From Montanilutibacter psychrotolerans (GTDB lineage: Bacteria > Pseudomonadota > Gammaproteobacteria > Xanthomonadales > Xanthomonadaceae): DNA of 64,000 nt. The notes under the pieces were generated by a model. The model was not told where the DNA came from, ran no database searches, and saw only the letters and a list, made by a program, of their open reading frames with translations. The position numbers and the translations under genes are program-made. Location of the stretch: assembly GCF_003719825.1 (NCBI RefSeq), contig NZ_RIBS01000003.1:62001-126000 (forward strand), read 5' to 3'. Numbering within the stretch: the first letter of the stretch is position 1; each line of letters opens with the position of its first letter. Shown in pieces: positions 33,668-43,300 of the stretch.

Positions 33668-34463
33668 CTACGCGCCGAGCCATTCGCGCCACGGCAGCGA
33701 CGTATCGCCCAGGGCAATGAAATCGCCGTTGAGGATGCTGTCGCGCTGGTTGTAGCGGAAGGGTCGGCCCTGCGGGTCGAGCACGGCGCCGCCGGCGCCT
33801 TCCAGGACCGCCTGCGCCGCGGCCGTGTCCCATTCGCTGGTCGGTCCGAAACGCGGGTACACGTCCATGCCGCCCTCGGCGAGCCGGCAGAACTTCAACG
33901 AGGACCCGAGGCCGATCGCCTCGACCTCGCCCATGCGCTGCATGAAGGCTTCGGTCCGCGCGTCGCGGTGCGAACGACTGGCGGCCACGCGCAGCGGCGA
34001 CACGGCCGGTTCGAGGACCCGCAGCGGTTGTTCGCCGGCGGCATCGCGACGGAACGCGCCCAGCCCCTTGCCGCCGTGCCAGAGCACGCCGGTGACCGGT
34101 GCCATGACCACGCCGTAGATGGTCTCGCCGTTCTCGATCAACGCCAGGTTCACGGTGAATTCGCCGTTGCGCTTGACGAACTCGCGCGTGCCGTCGAGCG
34201 GATCGACCAACCACAGGCGCGTCCACTGGCGGCGCACTTCTGGGGCGATTTCGGCCGACTCCTCCGACAGCACCGGGATGTCCGGCGTGAGCTGCGCCAG
34301 GCCATCGACGATGCAATGGTGGGCGGCGAGGTCGGCCGCGGTGAGCGGCGAGCGGTCGTCCTTGTGCTCGACGGCGAAGTCGCTCTGGTACACCGCGAGG
34401 ATCGCGGCGGAGGCGGCCTGGGCGATCGCGATCGCGCCTTCGCGCAGTTCTGGGGTGATGGTC
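33668..34463 (-). CDS. cysQ: CysQ, 3'(2'),5'-bisphosphate nucleotidase
   Basis: A 264-residue inositol-monophosphatase-family enzyme that removes the 3' phosphate of PAP, a by-product of sulfate activation. Metal-site motifs are SPLTAADLAAH, LSEESAE, and LWLVDPLDGTREFVKRN, plus the late GPTSEWDTAAAQAVLEGAGG. The start used is the ATG at 34463 (MTITPELREGA); an ATG four codons upstream has a ribosome site too close to work well. The gene lies between nudE and mazG on the same strand, a common arrangement in this group. Confidence 0.94.
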
Positions 34464-34547
34464 ATCGTTGCGATCATGCCTTGCGGTGGGGGGACGGGCG
34501 CGTCGCGCCGGGATGGTGCAGGACGCTCGTGCGAATGGGTTGGCGCC

Positions 34548-35093
34548 CTACTGGCTCTGCAGCCACTCGCGGGCGATGAACAGCGCGGCGATGCTGCGGC
34601 CTTCGGAGAAGTCTTCACGCAGGATCAGCTCGTGCAGCGCATCCAGGCGCCAGGGGACGAGTTCGAGTTCTTCGGGCTCGTCGCCGGGCAGCCGCTCGGG
34701 ATACAGGTCGCGAGCCACCACCAGCTGCGCCTCGTGGCTCATGTAGGTCGGCGCCAGGGTCAGCGAGCGCAACAACACCAGCGATCGCGCGCCGTAACCG
34801 GCTTCTTCCTTGAGCTCGCGGTCGGCGGCCTGCACCGCGGTCTCGCCTTCGTCGATGCGGCCCTTCACCAGGCCCAGCTCATACCGGTGCATGCCGGCCG
34901 CGTACTCGCGAACCAGCAGCACCGTGTCGGCGTCGAGCATCGGCACCACCACCACCGCGCCATGGCCGCGGCCGTGCAGGCGCTGGAACTGGCGGCGCTC
35001 ACCGTTGCTGAACTCCAGGTCGAGCTGCTCCATCCGGTACGGCCCGGCGTCGTGCTCGGTGATGCGGTGGATGGTGGGCAGCTTGCGGCTCAT
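34548..35093 (-). CDS. nudE: NudE, ADP-compound (Nudix) hydrolase
   Basis: A 181-residue Nudix hydrolase. The 23-residue box starts GRIDEGETAVQAADREL and ends KEEAGYGA, so the metal-binding REx-EE core is intact. The C-terminal YMSHEAQLVVARDLYPERL and SEGRSIAALFIAREWL match NudE, which cleaves ADP-ribose, Ap3A and NADH. The ATG at 35093 is chosen for family length; the frame upstream is low complexity. It is divergent from bioA with 77 bases between the starts. Confidence 0.92.
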   Translation of the reverse strand: MSRKLPTIHRITEHDAGPYRMEQLDLEFSNGERRQFQRLHGRGHGAVVVVPMLDADTVLLVREYAAGMHRYELGLVKGRIDEGETAVQAADRELKEEAGYGARSLVLLRSLTLAPTYMSHEAQLVVARDLYPERLPGDEPEELELVPWRLDALHELILREDFSEGRSIAALFIAREWLQSQ

Positions 35094-35170
35094 CGCGGGA
35101 CCTCGCGGGCCGCGACCGGAGCCGTGCCGCGGCAGGATGCAGGCATGGTCTGAGGGGCGATAATGGGCGG

Positions 35171-36613
35171 ATGCAGAACACACGTCACGATCCGCCGATG
35201 CTAGCAGAGCCGGCCGGCACCTCCCTCGCAGCGCAATGGCGCCAGCGCGACCTCGCGGTGCTGTGGCACCCCTGCACGCAGATGCGCGAGCACCCCGACA
35301 CCCTGCCGCTGCTGCCGATCGCGCGTGGCGAAGGCGCCTGGTTGATCGGTTTCGACGGCAGCCGCACGCTCGATGCGATCAGCAGCTGGTGGACCAACCT
35401 GTTCGGCCACGCCGAACCGCGCCTGGCCGCGGCGATTGCCCGCCAGGCCAGCACGCTCGAACACGTGATCCTCGCCGGCTGCTCGCACGCACCGGCGGTC
35501 GAGCTGGCCGAGAAGCTGCTCGCCATCGCACCGCGCGAGCCCGACCGCGCGCCGCTGGCGAAGGTGTTCTACGCCGACAACGGTTCGGCCGGTGTCGAGG
35601 TCGCGCTGAAGATGGCGTTCCACTGGTTCCGCAACCGCGGCATCGAGGGGCGCACGAAGTTCATCGCGCTGGAAGGCGGCTACCACGGTGAAACGCTCGG
35701 CGCGCTCGCCGTCGGGGACATCCCGCTGTACCGGCGCGTGTACGCCCCGCTTTTGGCCGAGGCCGTATTCGCGCCCTCGCCCGACACCTTCCTCGGCGCC
35801 CCGGGCGAATCCCCGGAAGACTGTGCGCACCGCGCCGCCGACGGCCTGCGCGTTCTGCTCGAGCGTCACCGTGGCGAGATCTGCGCGATGATCCTCGAAC
35901 CGCTGGTGCAGTGCGCCGGCGGCATGCGCATGCACCACCCGCTGTACCTGCAGCTGGCCCGCGCGCTGTGCGATGAGCACGGTGTGTTTCTGGTGTTCGA
36001 CGAAATCGCCGTCGGCTTCGGTCGCACCGGCACGATGTTCGCCTGCGAGCAGGCCGGCGTTGCACCCGACCTGCTGTGCCTGTCCAAGGGCCTGACCGGC
36101 GGCGCGTTGCCACTGGCCGCGGTGCTGGCGACCCAGGCCATCTACGACGGCTTCCTCGACGACTCGCGCGAGAAGGCGTTCCTGCATTCGCACAGCTACA
36201 CCGGCAACCCGCTGGCGTGCGCTTCGGCGCTGGCGGCGCTGGCGATTTTCGCGTCCGACGACGTGATCGCCCGCAACCGCCACACCGCCGCGCGCATGGC
36301 CGAACTGGCCGCGCCGCTGACCGACCATCCGCATGTGGGCGACGTGCGCCAGACCGGCATGATCGTGGCGTTTGAGCTGGCCCGGGATGGCCGCGACCGC
36401 ACGCCCTTCGATCCGGCGCTGCGCATCGGCCTGCGCGCGTACCGGCACGCACTGGCGTGCGGCGTGCTGCTGCGTCCGCTGGGCGACATCCTGTACTGGA
36501 TGCCGCCGTACTGCATCGACGAGGACGCGCTGCGACTGCTCGCCGATACGACCCGCGCGGCAATCGATGCCGCCGTCCACGAAGCCTTCCAGGAGCACGG
36601 CGCATGCGCTTGA
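35171..36613 (+). CDS. bioA: BioA, adenosylmethionine-8-amino-7-oxononanoate aminotransferase
   Basis: A 480-residue class III aminotransferase that converts KAPA to DAPA in biotin synthesis with S-adenosylmethionine as amino donor. Signatures: LWHPCTQMREH near the N terminus, SWWTNLFGHAEPRL, YADNGSAGVEVALKMAF, the EGGYHGETLGA block, VFDEIAVGFGRTG, and the pyridoxal phosphate Lys K306 in LSKGLTGGALPL. An internal ATG at 35198 would remove nine residues. The gene overlaps rsmE by 10 bases. Confidence 0.96.
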   Translation: MQNTRHDPPMLAEPAGTSLAAQWRQRDLAVLWHPCTQMREHPDTLPLLPIARGEGAWLIGFDGSRTLDAISSWWTNLFGHAEPRLAAAIARQASTLEHVILAGCSHAPAVELAEKLLAIAPREPDRAPLAKVFYADNGSAGVEVALKMAFHWFRNRGIEGRTKFIALEGGYHGETLGALAVGDIPLYRRVYAPLLAEAVFAPSPDTFLGAPGESPEDCAHRAADGLRVLLERHRGEICAMILEPLVQCAGGMRMHHPLYLQLARALCDEHGVFLVFDEIAVGFGRTGTMFACEQAGVAPDLLCLSKGLTGGALPLAAVLATQAIYDGFLDDSREKAFLHSHSYTGNPLACASALAALAIFASDDVIARNRHTAARMAELAAPLTDHPHVGDVRQTGMIVAFELARDGRDRTPFDPALRIGLRAYRHALACGVLLRPLGDILYWMPPYCIDEDALRLLADTTRAAIDAAVHEAFQEHGACA

Positions 36614-37341
36614 CCCGCGTCCACGTCGACTCGCCTCTGGCGTCCGGCAGCGAGATCGCCCTGCCCGAGGGGCCGGCAACCCACCTGGCACGCGTACTGC
36701 GGCTCGGCGTCGGCGATGCCTGCGTGCTGTTCAACGGTGATGGCCACGATTACGCGGCAACCATCACCGTCAGCAGCAAGCGCGAGCTTCGCGTCGCCAT
36801 AGGCGAGGCCAGCCCGGTGGATCGCGAGTCGAAGCTGCAGATTGTGCTGCTGCAGGGAATCGCGCGCGGCGACAAGATGGACCTGGTGCTGCAGAAGGCC
36901 ACCGAGCTGGGCGTTGCCGACGTGCGCCCCGTGCACTCGCAGCGCAGCGAAGTGAAGCTCGACGCCGAACGCGCCGAGAAGCGCCTGGCGCACTGGCGCA
37001 GCGTGGTGGCATCGGCCTGCGAACAGAGCGGCCGGGCGACGGTCCCCGGGGTTGCCACGCCACTGGCGTTGGCCAACGCGCTGACGACCCTGCCCGCCGA
37101 TGGCTTGCGCCTGATCCTCGATCCGGAGGGAGCGCTGGGGTTTGCCACGCTGGCCATCGATCCGATCGCGCCGGTGGTGCTTGCCGTTGGCCCGGAGGGC
37201 GGCTGGTCGCCGCTCGACAGGGAGCAGCTGATTGCGGCCGGTTTCCAGGGGCTGCGGTTGGGCCCGCGCATCCTGCGCACGGAAACCGCCGGGCTGGCGG
37301 CGATCGCGGCACTGCAGGCACGTTTCGGCGATCTCGCCTGA
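36604..37341 (+). CDS. rsmE: RsmE, 16S rRNA m3U1498 methyltransferase
   Basis: A 245-residue SPOUT methyltransferase that methylates U1498 of 16S rRNA. It has the N-terminal PUA-like domain (residues 1-70, ATHLARVLRLGVGD) and the trefoil-knot domain with QKATELGVADVRPV, the SAM loop AVGPEGGWSPLDRE and the terminal LGPRILRTETAGLAAIA. It starts inside the 3' end of bioA, so it is co-translated. A terminator-like hairpin follows about 240 bases later. Confidence 0.96.
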   Translation: MRLTRVHVDSPLASGSEIALPEGPATHLARVLRLGVGDACVLFNGDGHDYAATITVSSKRELRVAIGEASPVDRESKLQIVLLQGIARGDKMDLVLQKATELGVADVRPVHSQRSEVKLDAERAEKRLAHWRSVVASACEQSGRATVPGVATPLALANALTTLPADGLRLILDPEGALGFATLAIDPIAPVVLAVGPEGGWSPLDREQLIAAGFQGLRLGPRILRTETAGLAAIAALQARFGDLA

Positions 37342-37581
37342 GCGATTCCACCCTTGGGTGAGCCTTCCCGATGCCGGGGATCGTCTCGTGCCCGGGAATC
37401 GCGTCGTGCCCAGGAACCGGCCTCGTCGGCGAATGGGGCGCTGCAACGCCGCAATTGCGCCGGGATTTGCGGGAAAGGCCGGTGTGCGGCGCGCAAAGAC
37501 GCGGCGACGTGACGCAACGTGGCGTCCGCAGTGGCAGGGCGATGTGATGCGCGCCATGACGGCACGAAGGCGCCGGCCCGT

Positions 37582-37608
37582 CCGTCGACGCGCGCTGCGC
37601 GCCGACGG
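37582..37608. terminator. Hairpin between convergent rsmE and ChpC-like gene
   Basis: CCGTCGACGCGC pairs with GCGCGCCGACGG apart from one mismatch, with a short loop. It lies between two gene ends, 12 bases before the last gene of the pil-chp operon ends on the other strand. There is no T-tract. Confidence 0.45.
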
Positions 37609-37619
37609 TGATCGATCGC

Positions 37620-38441
37620 TCAGGCGGCCGCGGCGGCGGCCTGGGCGAGAACCTCGTTGATCATGCTTTCGACCGCGATCAGGTCGGGCAGCAAGGCCTC
37701 GTCCTGGCTGAGCTGCACGCGTGCCTGGACACCCGCTGGCAACGCACCGCCATCGTCCAGCACCATCAAGGTGTCACGCGACACCGTGACCAGGCGCGGA
37801 AAGCCCTGGGTCAGCATCGCGAAGTACGGCGCCTGGGCATTGCCGCCCAGCGCACGCAACACCACGACCTTGCTGCCCAGGCCGCCGGTCTCGCTGGCGG
37901 CGATGCCGAGCATGCGCGAGAACGCCACCATCGGCAGCTGCCAACCGCGCCAACGCATGCGGCCCAGCAACCAGTCCGGCGTGCCTTCCACCGCGTCGGG
38001 TTCGGCGTAGGAGAGCACCTCGGCGATGGTCGCGTTGGGCAACAGCAGGCGCGTGCCGGCGATCTGGATCAGCACGCCGCGGACGTCGCCTTCGATGCCG
38101 GCAAGGCCGGTGTCGACGGCATGGGACCCGGTGCTTCCGTTGGCGTCTGCGATCTCGATGCGTACCGGATCGTCACCGGCATCGAAATCGTCGGCAAGCG
38201 TCGGCGACGCGAGGTGGTCGATGTCGGCGCTCACCGCCGTTTCGGTACCCGGTGAATCCACGTCTGAAAGCTCCACTTCGGAGGTCCCGTCATCGGGATC
38301 CTCGTGATCGTTGTCGTCCAAAGAGCCGGCTTCGACATCCTCCGGCTGGTCCGCGTTGCCCACGTTCGATGCCGCATCCCGCGACGGGCCACCGCCGCCC
38401 TGCGGACGGCCGTACTTGTTGCCCTTCTTGTTCTTGCCCAT
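37620..38441 (-). CDS. CheW-domain protein, ChpC-like
   Basis: A 273-residue protein. Residues 1-110 are a low-complexity acidic tail (many Asp, Ser, Gly) starting with a basic MGKNKKGNKYGRPQ. Residues about 115-260 are a CheW-type adaptor fold: GVLIQIAGTRLLLPNATIAEVL, WLLGRMRWRGWQLPMVAFSR and the KVVVLRAL strand. It should link kinase and receptor in the pilus chemosensory array. Synteny with Pseudomonas chpC, the last gene of the pil-chp cluster, supports the call. It is 14 bases after the CheB-like gene. Confidence 0.8.
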   Translation of the reverse strand: MGKNKKGNKYGRPQGGGGPSRDAASNVGNADQPEDVEAGSLDDNDHEDPDDGTSEVELSDVDSPGTETAVSADIDHLASPTLADDFDAGDDPVRIEIADANGSTGSHAVDTGLAGIEGDVRGVLIQIAGTRLLLPNATIAEVLSYAEPDAVEGTPDWLLGRMRWRGWQLPMVAFSRMLGIAASETGGLGSKVVVLRALGGNAQAPYFAMLTQGFPRLVTVSRDTLMVLDDGGALPAGVQARVQLSQDEALLPDLIAVESMINEVLAQAAAAAA

Positions 38442-38455
38442 CGATCTGTCCTCCG

Positions 38456-40324
38456 CTACCAGCGTTCGGCCAGCCTCTGCGCCAGCTCAGCCGGTTGCCC
38501 GGACTTGCCGCCGCGTGCCACCAGCGCGGCAGGCGCGGCGGCGTCGAAACATCCTTCGGGTGACTGGCCGGCGACCATCGCGCCGGCCCAGCCAAAGTTC
38601 ATGACCGTATCGACAAGCGTCGCGTCGCTGCCACTGAGCAGCAGCACCGCGCTGTCCGCCGCCGGGAGCGCCGCCAGGATGTCGCCGCCGTCCTCGTTGA
38701 AGCGGATGCCTTCAACGGTGACCGTGATACCCAGCTCGGCCGGCACGATGTAGATCAGGCCGGCGATCGCCGCCAGGCCCGGTTCGGCCAGGCGCACGGG
38801 CAAGGTGGTTGCGCGCTGCATCTGCGCGACGAGCTTGTCGTAACGCCCGCCGTCGAGCCGTTGTTGCACCAGCACCGGACGCGGGAAATCGTTGGGCAGC
38901 GAGCCCAGCAGCTGGCGAACCGCGTCGGGACCGCCGATGCCGGCGAGCACCAGCACGGCGCCGCGCGGCTGCTCGGGACCGCGCTTGGGCGTGTCGTCGA
39001 CCAGGGTCAGGGTGGAGATGCGTTCGTCGAGCTGCGCCAGGTCGTCGCGGAAGCGATCGGCCGCCTTGGGCGTGTCGGACAACGCCACGGCGTTGCTGCC
39101 GTCGTCCAGGCTCAGCTCACCGAAACGCGAACCGCCGGTGGGCGGAACATAGGCGGGCTTCTCGACCACCGCCGCTTCGTCGGCGGAGCCGCCGAACAGC
39201 GTGTCGTAGTCCACGACAGGCTCTTCGGTGCCCTCGGGATCTGGCCGCGGGTAGGTGGTGGAGAATTCGATGCTGAAACCCGGGTAGCTGGGTTCCTCGG
39301 CCGATGCGGCAACGTCGCCGGCGGCGGCAGAGTCGTCCAGCGCGGGCGGTGCGATCACCGCGACGGTGCTTTCGGATGCCGGGCTTCCGGATCCGTCGCC
39401 GTCGTCAAACTCCATCGGCGCCACCACGTAACCGGCATCGGCGGGCACCCCGCCTTCGCCGGCGTCGATGTAGCTGTCCAGCAGCGGCGGCTCGATCGCG
39501 GTGGCGCCGGACAGCGCGTCATCGCCGAAATGCTCCGACAGTTCGGCCGCGACCGGGTCGAACCCGCCGTCCGTGGATGCCAGCACGAGATCCGAATCCG
39601 ACGCGGCGTCCGCGTACGGGCTCACCGGCTCCAGGGGTGCGGCGACGATGGTGACGGCGGCTTCGTCCTGTGCGGAGAACTCCGCGGCAATCGGATCGAA
39701 ATCGCTTGCCTGGGATTGCGGTACCTCAGCTGCAGGCGACGGCTCGGGCGCGACCGGGGCAGCCACAACAGCAGCCGGCACCGGCACGGCAGCGGCGTTG
39801 GCTCCGGTTGCCTGGACGGCGGTTGCGGCGTCGTTGGACGGGGCGCTGAGCGCGCTCACGGCGGCAACGCTGGGGGCAGCAACGCTTGGGGCGGCACTGC
39901 TCGGAGCGACCGCGCTGGCTGCTGCACCGTTTCCGTTGGATGCCGCGGCCGACACGGTGTCGCCGCCATCACGACCGGGCGGCAGCACATCGCCGTGGCC
40001 CTGCAGCTTCGCCACCAGGTGGCGTTGCCAGCGTGCCGCGTCCCAGCCCTCGCGGGCTGCAATCAGGTCGGCTTCCTCGTAGATCACATTGATCGCGGGG
40101 TCGCCGAGCACGGACTCGAAGCGGGCCAGCGATTCCTCGGTGGCCGCGTCCAGCGCGACCAGCACGACCTCGGCACCGGACGCAGCAAGCGTTCCCGAAT
40201 CGAGCGTCGTCGGATCGGCATCCAGCACGCCCTCCACGCCGGCATCCGCCAGCACGCCGCGCAACCGCTCGCTTGCCGCGCCAGGGCGGGCAAGCAGGGC
40301 AACGCGCTTGGGGTTATCCGTCAT
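38456..40324 (-). CDS. Degenerate CheB-like protein (ChpB position)
   Basis: A 622-residue protein. Residues 1-115 resemble a receiver domain without the usual phospho-Asp motif. Residues about 120-420 are acidic, Ala/Pro/Val-rich and probably disordered. Residues about 440-622 align with the CheB methylesterase fold, but the catalytic sites look lost: CheB has GASTGG where this has LAGIGGPD, and CheB has QHM where this has QQR. The later [11 protein letters not shown] region roughly matches the CheB LLTGMGxDG loop, but with a changed pattern. It lies where chpB lies in Pseudomonas and overlaps chpA by 11 bases. Confidence 0.8.
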   Translation of the reverse strand: MTDNPKRVALLARPGAASERLRGVLADAGVEGVLDADPTTLDSGTLAASGAEVVLVALDAATEESLARFESVLGDPAINVIYEEADLIAAREGWDAARWQRHLVAKLQGHGDVLPPGRDGGDTVSAAASNGNGAAASAVAPSSAAPSVAAPSVAAVSALSAPSNDAATAVQATGANAAAVPVPAAVVAAPVAPEPSPAAEVPQSQASDFDPIAAEFSAQDEAAVTIVAAPLEPVSPYADAASDSDLVLASTDGGFDPVAAELSEHFGDDALSGATAIEPPLLDSYIDAGEGGVPADAGYVVAPMEFDDGDGSGSPASESTVAVIAPPALDDSAAAGDVAASAEEPSYPGFSIEFSTTYPRPDPEGTEEPVVDYDTLFGGSADEAAVVEKPAYVPPTGGSRFGELSLDDGSNAVALSDTPKAADRFRDDLAQLDERISTLTLVDDTPKRGPEQPRGAVLVLAGIGGPDAVRQLLGSLPNDFPRPVLVQQRLDGGRYDKLVAQMQRATTLPVRLAEPGLAAIAGLIYIVPAELGITVTVEGIRFNEDGGDILAALPAADSAVLLLSGSDATLVDTVMNFGWAGAMVAGQSPEGCFDAAAPAALVARGGKSGQPAELAQRLAERW

Positions 40325-43300
40325 GGCGATGGCTGATCCCTAGCAGTTCGAACACATTCCGGATCAGTTCCGGCTCCTGGTACGGCTTGCCGAGGTAACG
40401 CTCCACGCCGATGTCCATGGCGCGTTGGCGGTGCTTGTCACCGGTTCGCGAGGTGATCATCACGATCGGCACGTTGCGCAGGCGCGCATCGGCCTTCATC
40501 GCGGTGGCCAGCTCGTAACCGTCCATGCGCGGCATTTCGATATCGAGCAGCATCAGGTCCGGAACGGTATCGACCATGCGCTCGAGCGCGTCGAGACCAT
40601 CCTTCGCGGTGGCGACTTCGAAGTTGTGGCGTTCGAGCACGCGGCCGGTGACCTTGCGCATCGTCACCGAGTCGTCGACCACCATCACCAGCGGCACGCG
40701 GCGCTGCTCGACCATTACCGGGGCCGGACGCACGTCGCGCGGCAGCTGAGCCTGGCGGCGGACCAGCGGGGCGATGTCGAGGATCACGACCACGCGGCCG
40801 TCACCCATGATCGTCGCGCCGAAGATGCCCGGCACCGATGCCACCTGCGGGCCGACCGGCTTCACCACGATTTCGCGGTTGCCGATCACGTGGTCGACGC
40901 TGATTGCGGCACGCAGGTCGCCCGAGCGGATCAACAGCAGCGGCATCTGCAGCTGGCCTTCGGCCTTCGCCGCGGCATGACCGACCAGCAGGCCGAGATC
41001 GTTGACCGTGTAGTCCTCGCCGCCGTAGCGGTAGGTCGGGTTCTCGCCTTCGAGATCTTCGCGGGCGATGCGGCCCACGCCGCGTACCGAGGCGATCGGC
41101 ACGGCGTAGGTGGTCTCACCGATGCGCACGAACACCGCCTGGGTGACCGCGAGCGTCTGCGGCAGGCGCAGCGTGAACTGCACGCCCTTGCCCGGCTCGG
41201 AGTGGATGTCGAGCGTGCCGCCAAGCTGGCGGACTTCGCTGGCCACCACGTCCATGCCGACGCCGCGACCGGCGAGGCGGCTGACCGCGTCGGCGGTGGA
41301 GAAGCCGGGTTCGAGGATCAGCGCGTCCAGCTGGGCGTCGCTGAGGACCGCGTCGCTGGTGACCAGGCCGCGCTCTTCGCCGCGGCGACGGATCGCCTCG
41401 CGGTTGAGGCCGGCGCCGTCATCGGCAACCTGCAGCACCACTTCCGAACCTTCGCGGCGTACCGCGATGCGCACCGTGCCTTCTTCCGCCTTGCCGGCCT
41501 GGCGACGCCTTTCCGGGGTCTCCAGGCCATGCGCCACCGCGTTGCGGAGCAGGTGCTCCAGCGGCGCGGTCATGCGCTCCAGGACGTTGCGGTCGAGTTC
41601 GCCCTGGGTGCCGTCGAGCTTGAGAACGACGTGCTTGCCCAGTTCGCCCGAGGCCTGGCGGACCACGCGACGCAGGCGCGGCAGCAGGCCGTCGAACGGC
41701 ACCATGCGCGTGCGCATGAGGCCTTCCTGCAACTCGGAGCTGACGCGGGACTGCTGCAGCAGCAGGGTTTCGTACTGGCGGGTCAGGTCGTCGAGGGTGA
41801 CCTGCAGGCTTCCCTGGTCGGCCGCCGATTCGGACAGTGCGCGCGACAGCTGTTGCAGGTTCGAGAAGCGGTCCAGCTCGAGCGGATCGAACGCCTGGTC
41901 GGCGACATCGCCTTCGCGCTGGTAGCGCGCGACGATCTGCGCCTCGGTCTCGATCTCGAGGCGGCGCAGCTGGTCGCGCATGCGCTCGTTGGTTGCCGCC
42001 ATTTCCGCGATCGCGCCACGGAACGCGCCGAGCTGCTGCTCGAGGCGGGCGCGGTAGATCGCGACTTCACCGGCGTAGTTGACGAGGCGATCGAGCAGGT
42101 CGGCGCGGATGCGCACCTGTTCCTGCGGCGCACGGACACCGATGTCGTCCTCGTCTTCGTGCACGCCGTCGTTGAGCGGTGCCGACAGCGGCTTGAGCGC
42201 ATGCGGAACCGCGGGCGCCTCGACGATGACGCCGTCGACTTCGGTAAGCGCCGGCAGTGGCACGGGCTGGGCCGGTTCGTGACCGACCGGAGCCGGCGCG
42301 ACCTTGCCCAGCGCACGCGCGTTGAACTCGGCAATCAGGCCTTCCGGCATGCCGATTGCGCGGCGTTCGCCGACGCGGGTGACCATCGCGTGCAGTCGGT
42401 CGAAGCCACGTTCGAGCAGCGGCACGCCATCGCGGCCGAGCTCGCAGCGGTTTTCGACCACCGCTTCGAGCAGCGTCTCCATGGCGTGGCCAAGTTCGCC
42501 CACGGCCATGATGCCGGCCATGCGCGCGCCGCCCTTGAGCGTGTGCAGGTCGCGCTGCAGGCCGACCATCGTCTCGCGCTCGCCCGGTGCGTGGCGCAGC
42601 TGCGCCAGCAGGCCGTCGGAGTGATCGAGCAGGTCCACGCCCTCTTCGACGAAGATGTCGACGAGTTCCGGATCGAGATCACCCAGGTCCAGCGCTTCGT
42701 TCGGATCGCTGTCTGCGTGCGCGGAGGCGGCAGCCAGAGCGGTCGCGACCGCGGCGTCGACGTGTTCGGCATGCGCGGCAGCGGCAGCAGCCCTGGCCGC
42801 TTCGGCAGCGGCACGCTCGGCTTGCGCACGCTCTGCCGCCAGACGCTCGGCTTCGAGACGTTCGGCTTCGGCGCGTTCTGCCGCCAGACGCTCGGCTTCA
42901 AGACGTTCGGCTTCGGCGCGCTCTGCCGCCAGACGCTCGGCTTCGAGACGTTCGGCTTCGGCGCGCTCTGCCGCCAGACGCTCGGCTTCGAGACGTTCGG
43001 CTTCGGCGCGCTCTGCCGCCAGACGCTCGGCCTCTACGCGTTCGGCTTCAAGCAGAGCCGCTTCGAGGCGAGCCGCTTCGGCCTGCTCCGCCTGGAGGCG
43101 CTCGGCCTCGGCGTACTCGGCTTCGAGCTTCTCGTACTCCAGGCGCTCGGCTTCGGCAGCGCGCTCGGCTTCGGTCTGTTCGGCATCGACCGCGGCGACA
43201 TCCGGCAGTGCCTCCTGTTCGACCACCGCGCGTTCGGCTTCGAGGCGTTCGGCCTCGAGACGTTCGGCTTCTGCGCGCTCGGCGGCAAGGCGTTCGGCTT

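Noticed and set aside
35001-35170. BirA operator between nudE and bioA
   Set aside because: I see no clear palindromic biotin operator in the 77-base divergent gap.
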